Shown here piece by piece: positions 16,266 to 19,976 of a stretch of DNA of 19,976 bases; within the stretch, counting starts at the first letter, position 1, and each line of letters opens with the position of its first letter. A program made the translations under genes and the position numbers. Location of the stretch: contig DCPZ01000065.1 in assembly GCA_002323795.1 (NCBI GenBank), positions 1 through 19,976 on the forward strand. Reading direction: 5' to 3'. Origin of the DNA: Flavobacteriales bacterium UBA1531 (GTDB lineage: Bacteria > Bacteroidota > Bacteroidia > Flavobacteriales_D > Sanyastnellaceae). The notes beneath the pieces were generated by a model, which saw only the letters and a program-made list of their open reading frames with translations, searched no databases and was not told the origin of the DNA.

Positions 16266-16273
16266 CAAAAATA
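16266..16273 (-). promoter_or_regulatory. Possible Bacteroidota -7 promoter element for secA
   Basis: The minus strand reads TATTTTTG, a perfect TAnnTTTG match, ending only 4 bases before the ATG at 16261. If used, transcription would begin at or next to the start codon, giving a leaderless or nearly leaderless secA mRNA. A TTTG lies 15 bases further upstream, shorter than the usual spacing. The AT-rich context makes chance occurrence possible. Confidence 0.3.
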
Positions 16274-16286
16274 AGCAGGAACAGGC

Positions 16287-16309
16287 CGCAAATAGGCCTA
16301 AAATTTGCG
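16287..16309. repeat. Inverted repeat upstream of secA
   Basis: CGCAAAT (16287-16293) and ATTTGCG (16303-16309) are perfect 7-base complements around a 9-base centre that itself starts with the palindrome AGGCCT (16294-16299). It lies 26-48 bases upstream of the secA start, so it could be an operator or a mRNA 5' hairpin if transcription begins further upstream. Confidence 0.45.
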
Positions 16310-16442
16310 AAGAATAACCGGAACGGCGTATGCGTGTTGAGAATGTTAAAATCCGGAGACGCTGCTCGTACAAAATCATGCCAGAAAAACTGCAATAGAT
16401 TTGCCTTTACTTTTCCCCAACGGACTAAAAAAAACCGATAAC

Positions 16443-16467
16443 CTCAGCGAAATCTGGCGATGCCGAG
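16443..16467 (-). terminator. Weak terminator-like hairpin with T-run, minus strand
   Basis: On the minus strand CTCGGC (from 16467) can pair with GCTGAG (to 16443), six pairs including one G-T. It is followed 8 bases later by eight T (complement of the A8 at 16427-16434). The gap between stem and T-run is longer than usual. No gene on the minus strand precedes it within the intergenic region, so it would only make sense for a small RNA transcribed leftward from between 16470 and 16840. Confidence 0.2.
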
Positions 16468-16658
16468 TAATGGGCCATACCACATGTTAACAACTACATC
16501 GGATTGTGAATTCTTTTGTTTTGGCGTTGTGGTACTCTTTGAATTTTCTTTGAGGACGATTGCGGAAGAGGCCTTCTTTTTGGACTGACTTCGCTCAAAT
16601 CACATCGCATCCCTATCGCGCTCCTACGGAAGACGAAAAAATGCCTTGAAACATGACC

Positions 16659-16681
16659 ATTTTGCCGCTGAGAGGCAAAAT
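16659..16681. repeat. Perfect 8-bp inverted repeat upstream of nrdB
   Basis: ATTTTGCC (16659-16666) and GGCAAAAT (16674-16681) are exact complements around the 7-base loop GCTGAGA. It lies 161 bases upstream of the nrdB start. It lacks a T-run on either side, so an operator or RNA structure is more likely than a terminator. Confidence 0.5.
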
Positions 16682-16810
16682 AAGTCAAAGTCAAGGCCAA
16701 GGATACGACCCTCTAAACCACAGCAAAATGCGGTTTACTGAGCATGGTGATTTGACGAAAATGAACGTCTAGCATGAAGCATCCTTGGTGCAAAACAACC
16801 CAAAATAGCA

Positions 16811-16824
16811 TCACCTTTTGGTGA
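16811..16824. repeat. Short hairpin 18 bases before nrdB start
   Basis: TCACC (16811-16815) and GGTGA (16820-16824) pair around TTTT. The site lies just upstream of the nrdB ATG at 16843 and could be an operator or 5' leader structure. It does not match the NrdR-box consensus that usually controls such genes. Confidence 0.3.
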
Positions 16825-16842
16825 AAAACACAGACTAATAAT

Positions 16843-17898
16843 ATGAACGAGACCGCCGAAAACCAGATCGAAACAACTGAAGCACAGACTTCCATTGAAG
16901 AAGTGTTACCGCAAAACACCATTGTTGCTGAACCGATCCTAGAAGACAATCCCAACCGATTCGTTCTTTTCCCAATCAAACATGACGACATCTGGAGCTT
17001 TTACAAAAAATCAGAAGCTAGTTTTTGGACAGCAGAAGAGATTGACCTTGCCGCAGATCTTGTTGACTGGAATGAAAAGCTCAACGATGACGAGCGGTAC
17101 TTCGTAAAACACATCCTCGCTTTCTTCGCCGCTTCAGATGGCATCGTCAATGAGAACCTCGCTGAAAACTTCGTTGCTGAAGTGCAATACACAGAAGCCA
17201 AGTTCTTTTACGGTTTTCAAATCATGATGGAAAATATCCACTCGGAAACGTATTCCTTGTTGATCGACACCTACATCAAGGATGATGTGGAAAAGGATAA
17301 ATTATTCAATGCAATCGAAACAATGGATTGCGTGAAGAAAAAAGCCGATTGGGCTTTGAGTTGGATTGAGAACGGGTCTTTCGCTGAGCGCATTGTTGCC
17401 TTTGCTGCCGTCGAAGGTATTTTCTTCAGCGGAAGCTTTTGCTCCATTTTTTGGCTAAAGAAACGCGGCCTGATGCCAGGGTTGACCTTCTCCAACGAAT
17501 TGATCTCCCGTGACGAAGGAATGCATTGCGATTTTGCGTGTCTGTTGTACAACGATCACATCGTCAACAAACTGCCCAACAAAACCTTGCGCAAAATCAT
17601 CATTGACGCAGTTGAAATCGAGAAAGAATTCATTTGCGAATCATTGCCCGTTCGATTAATCGGTATGAATTCTGACCTGATGTCGCAGTACATCGAATTC
17701 GTTGCTGATCGATTGCTCGTTGAGCTCGGAACAGACAAGGAATACAATGTCACCAACCCATTCGACTTCATGGACATGATTTCGCTGCAAGGAAAAACGA
17801 ACTTCTTTGAAAAGCGCGTTGGCGAATACCAAAAAGCTGGTGTGCTGAACAACTCAGACGAAGGCAGCAAGTCATTCAGTTTAGATGCTGATTTCTGA
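16843..17898 (+). CDS. nrdB: Class Ia ribonucleoside-diphosphate reductase, beta (R2, radical) subunit
   Basis: This 351-residue protein supplies the tyrosyl radical for ribonucleotide reduction and pairs with NrdA. All metal and radical residues are present, with spacing matching mouse and E. coli R2. The di-iron ligands are Asp99, Glu130, His133, Glu191, Glu225 and His228, and the radical Tyr137 lies in ENIHSETYSLL. FAASDGIVNENL, FYGFQIMMENIHSE and the C-terminus FSLDADF closely resemble eukaryotic R2, as is known for Bacteroidota class Ia enzymes. The first 35 or so residues are acidic and low in complexity, like the flexible N-terminal tail of eukaryotic R2. The ATG at 16843 is the only sensible start. 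No Shine-Dalgarno or perfect TAnnTTTG was seen upstream. nrdA follows after 64 bases. Confidence 0.97.
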   Translation: MNETAENQIETTEAQTSIEEVLPQNTIVAEPILEDNPNRFVLFPIKHDDIWSFYKKSEASFWTAEEIDLAADLVDWNEKLNDDERYFVKHILAFFAASDGIVNENLAENFVAEVQYTEAKFFYGFQIMMENIHSETYSLLIDTYIKDDVEKDKLFNAIETMDCVKKKADWALSWIENGSFAERIVAFAAVEGIFFSGSFCSIFWLKKRGLMPGLTFSNELISRDEGMHCDFACLLYNDHIVNKLPNKTLRKIIIDAVEIEKEFICESLPVRLIGMNSDLMSQYIEFVADRLLVELGTDKEYNVTNPFDFMDMISLQGKTNFFEKRVGEYQKAGVLNNSDEGSKSFSLDADF

Positions 17899-17962
17899 TT
17901 GAGACTGTTTGTTACCTTTTACCATCGCCCTACCCACTTTCACGACTACACCCCCCTGACTT

Positions 17963-19976
17963 ATGCACGTATTAAAAAGAGACGGACGCAAGGAACCCGT
18001 TCAGTTCGATAAAATCACAGCAAGAATCAAAAAACTTTGCTACGAGTTGCATCCTGCCGTGGATCCTGTGAAAGTTGCGATGCGAGTGATTGAAGGTGTC
18101 TATGACGGGGTAACCACAACCGAACTGGATAACTTAGCCGCTGAAGTGGCCGCAACCAACGCGGTAACACACCCGGACTACGCCAGCCTTGCTAGTAGGA
18201 TTGCGCTTTCCAATCTGCACAAGTCGACCAAGAAGTCGTTCGCTGAAACGATGGAAGACTTGCACAGCTACGTTGATCCCATTACCGAGAAAAATGCTTC
18301 ATTGGTTGCTTCAGATGTCATTGAAATCATTCGTGAGCAAGCTGATTTTCTGGACTCACAAATCATTTATGATCGAGATTTTAACTACGACTACTTTGGG
18401 TTCAAGACTTTGGAGCGTAGCTACTTACTCAGGATCAATGGTGAAATTGTAGAACGCCCCCAGCACATGCTCATGCGCGTCGCTGTAGGAATCCATAAGG
18501 ATGACATGGACGCTGTGGTGACCACGTACAATCTCATGAGCGATGGTTGGTTTACACATGCAACACCAACCCTCTTCAATTCGGGCACTCCAAAGCCGCA
18601 AATGTCAAGTTGTTTCTTGTTGACCACTCAAGAAGACAGCATCAGCGGCATTTATGATACGCTGAAGCAGTGCGCAAAAATTTCGCAGAATGCCGGAGGC
18701 ATTGGATTGTCGATCCACGACATCCGTGCGACTGGTTCATACATCAAAGGCACCAACGGGACTTCCAACGGAATCGTCCCCATGTTGCGCGTCTTCAATG
18801 ATACTGCGCGCTACGTCGATCAAGGAGGGGGGAAGCGCAAAGGGTCATTCGCCATTTACATCGAACCATGGCATGCCGATATTTTTGATTTTCTCGAGCT
18901 GAAGAAGAACCACGGAAAAGAAGAACAACGTGCAAGAGATTTGTTCTACGCTCTTTGGATACCAGATCTATTCATGAAGCGGGTCGAAGAAAATGGAGAT
19001 TGGACCTTAATGTGTCCCAACGAATGCCCTGGGCTTGCCGATACCCACAGCGCAGAGTTCGAAGCATTGTATACCAAGTACGAAGCCGAAGGAAAAGGCC
19101 GCAAGACCATCAAAGCGCAAGAACTGTGGTTCAAGGTGCTGGAATCACAAATCGAGACGGGAACGCCCTACATGCTCTACAAAGACGCTGCAAATTCAAA
19201 ATCGAATCAGCAGAACTTGGGGACCATAAAATCTTCGAACCTGTGCACAGAGATCATCGAATACACCGCGCCAGACGAGGTAGCTGTATGTAACCTCGCT
19301 TCAATTGCACTGCCGAAATACGTCAATAACGGGAAGTTTGATCACGATAAACTGTTCGAAGTCACCTACCAAGTGACCCGAAACTTGAATCGCATCATCG
19401 ATCGTAACTACTATCCCATTCAAGAAGCTCGAAACTCCAATATGCGTCACCGGCCAATCGGTCTTGGTGTACAAGGACTTGCCGATGTTTTCATCTTGAT
19501 GCGACATCCTTTTGACTCCGATGAGGCAAGGGCCATGAATCGTGAAATCTTCGAAACAATTTATTACGCTGCTTGCACAGCGTCGAAGGATATGGCCAAA
19601 GAAGAAGGTGCCTATGAAACCTTCAAAGGATCACCAGCCTCCAAAGGCCAGTTGCAATTTGACATGTGGGGTGTAACTCCTTCCGATCGCTGGGAGTGGA
19701 AGGTATTAAAGGAGGAGATCAAAAAGCATGGATTGCGAAACTCATTGCTACTCGCCCCAATGCCCACGGCTTCGACAGCTCAAATTCTTGGGAATAATGA
19801 ATGCTTCGAGCCATACACGTCCAATATTTACACACGACGCGTGCTCTCTGGAGAGTTCATCATCGTAAACAAGCACTTGCTTCGCGATTTGACCAAATTA
19901 GGTTTGTGGGATGACGACATGAAAAATCGAATCATTGCAGCAAACGGTTCGATTCAAAACATCAAAGAGATTCCTG
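17963..19976 (+). CDS. nrdA: Class Ia ribonucleoside-diphosphate reductase, alpha (R1) subunit, 3' end outside window
   Basis: The catalytic subunit reduces ribonucleoside diphosphates to deoxy forms. 671 codons are seen of an expected 800 or so. It opens with an ATP-cone (HVLKRDGRKEPVQFDKI, residues about 2-90), the dATP/ATP overall activity site. The active-site cysteines are visible: Cys217 in MSSCFLL, Cys428 in SNLCTEI with Asn426 and Glu430, and Cys443 in VAVCNLAS. Each lies one position from the human R1 numbering (218, 427/429/431, 444), underlining its eukaryote-like type. QNAGGIGLSIHDIRATG and PMPTASTAQILGNNE are further signatures. The C-terminal CxxC redox pair is beyond the edge. 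It forms an operon with nrdB, in the B-A order. Confidence 0.97.
   Translation, partial: MHVLKRDGRKEPVQFDKITARIKKLCYELHPAVDPVKVAMRVIEGVYDGVTTTELDNLAAEVAATNAVTHPDYASLASRIALSNLHKSTKKSFAETMEDLHSYVDPITEKNASLVASDVIEIIREQADFLDSQIIYDRDFNYDYFGFKTLERSYLLRINGEIVERPQHMLMRVAVGIHKDDMDAVVTTYNLMSDGWFTHATPTLFNSGTPKPQMSSCFLLTTQEDSISGIYDTLKQCAKISQNAGGIGLSIHDIRATGSYIKGTNGTSNGIVPMLRVFNDTARYVDQGGGKRKGSFAIYIEPWHADIFDFLELKKNHGKEEQRARDLFYALWIPDLFMKRVEENGDWTLMCPNECPGLADTHSAEFEALYTKYEAEGKGRKTIKAQELWFKVLESQIETGTPYMLYKDAANSKSNQQNLGTIKSSNLCTEIIEYTAPDEVAVCNLASIALPKYVNNGKFDHDKLFEVTYQVTRNLNRIIDRNYYPIQEARNSNMRHRPIGLGVQGLADVFILMRHPFDSDEARAMNREIFETIYYAACTASKDMAKEEGAYETFKGSPASKGQLQFDMWGVTPSDRWEWKVLKEEIKKHGLRNSLLLAPMPTASTAQILGNNECFEPYTSNIYTRRVLSGEFIIVNKHLLRDLTKLGLWDDDMKNRIIAANGSIQNIKEIP

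Larger units (their letters stand above)
16262..16842. other. Gene-free divergent region between secA and nrdB
   Basis: These 581 bases are the longest non-coding stretch in the window. Short open frames in it (for example 68 codons at 16494-16700, minus strand) have no recognisable domain or protein-like composition. It holds a possible secA promoter (16266-16273), four inverted repeats, an A8 run (16427-16434) and an upstream region for nrdB. I see no tRNA, rRNA, SRP RNA, RNase P or tmRNA signature. A small RNA is possible but cannot be shown from the sequence alone. Confidence 0.7.

Noticed and set aside
16494..16700. 68-codon open frame on the minus strand between secA and nrdB
   Set aside because: No recognisable domain, rich in Arg/Ser/Gln as in translated non-coding DNA, and no promoter or ribosome site; more likely chance.
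1..19976. Mobile elements, CRISPR arrays, phage or defence genes
   Set aside because: No transposase or integrase motifs, spaced direct repeats, or atypical gene blocks were found; all genes fit one coherent chromosomal background.

Overview
The window reads as part of a Bacteroidota chromosome, most likely a free-living (possibly marine) member of the Flavobacteriales. The evidence is a gliding-motility/type IX secretion (T9SS) type B sorting domain, a lipoprotein family typical of this phylum (lipobox followed by SPTGGP and a Big_5 fold), a SecA whose C-terminal tail lacks the zinc-binding cysteines, a eukaryote-like class Ia ribonucleotide reductase in nrdB-nrdA order, and several perfect matches to the Bacteroidota -7 promoter element TAnnTTTG close to gene starts, with no clear Shine-Dalgarno sequences. 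Exact genus cannot be told from the sequence alone.

Layout. Left edge, minus strand: the first 420 codons of a large secreted surface protein (1-1262), preceded by the glycine dehydrogenase gene gcvP (1326-4202). A 152-base divergent promoter region follows. Plus strand: a UbiA-like membrane protein (4355-5197), kynureninase kynU (5256-6554) and a KtrA/TrkA-type RCK potassium-channel regulator (6584-7279). These meet, tail to tail at a small hairpin, a minus-strand block read as comF (11122-11787), free-methionine-R-sulfoxide reductase (10585-11061), an Ig-like lipoprotein (8939-10588, ATGA-coupled to the reductase) and a T9SS type B cargo protein (7322-8923). Divergent from comF is a DUF72 protein (11946-12827), whose stop codon overlaps that of the convergent secA (12824-16261). 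A gene-free stretch of about 580 bases with several inverted repeats separates secA from the divergent nrdB (16843-17898) and nrdA (17963 to the right edge, incomplete).

How they work together. Most genes are core metabolism and housekeeping: glycine cleavage, tryptophan/kynurenine breakdown or NAD synthesis, K+ homeostasis, oxidised-methionine repair, Sec export, and deoxyribonucleotide synthesis. Three are envelope or secreted proteins that need Sec, and two of those probably also T9SS. I found no mobile element, CRISPR array, rRNA, tRNA, phage gene or defence system, and no convincing new multi-gene system. The points most worth a second look are non-coding: the structured 580-base secA-nrdB region, an inverted repeat exactly covering a promoter element upstream of the methionine sulfoxide reductase, and an imperfect palindrome in the gcvP divergent promoter. 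The UbiA-like protein that has lost one of its two Asp-rich motifs is the main coding oddity.
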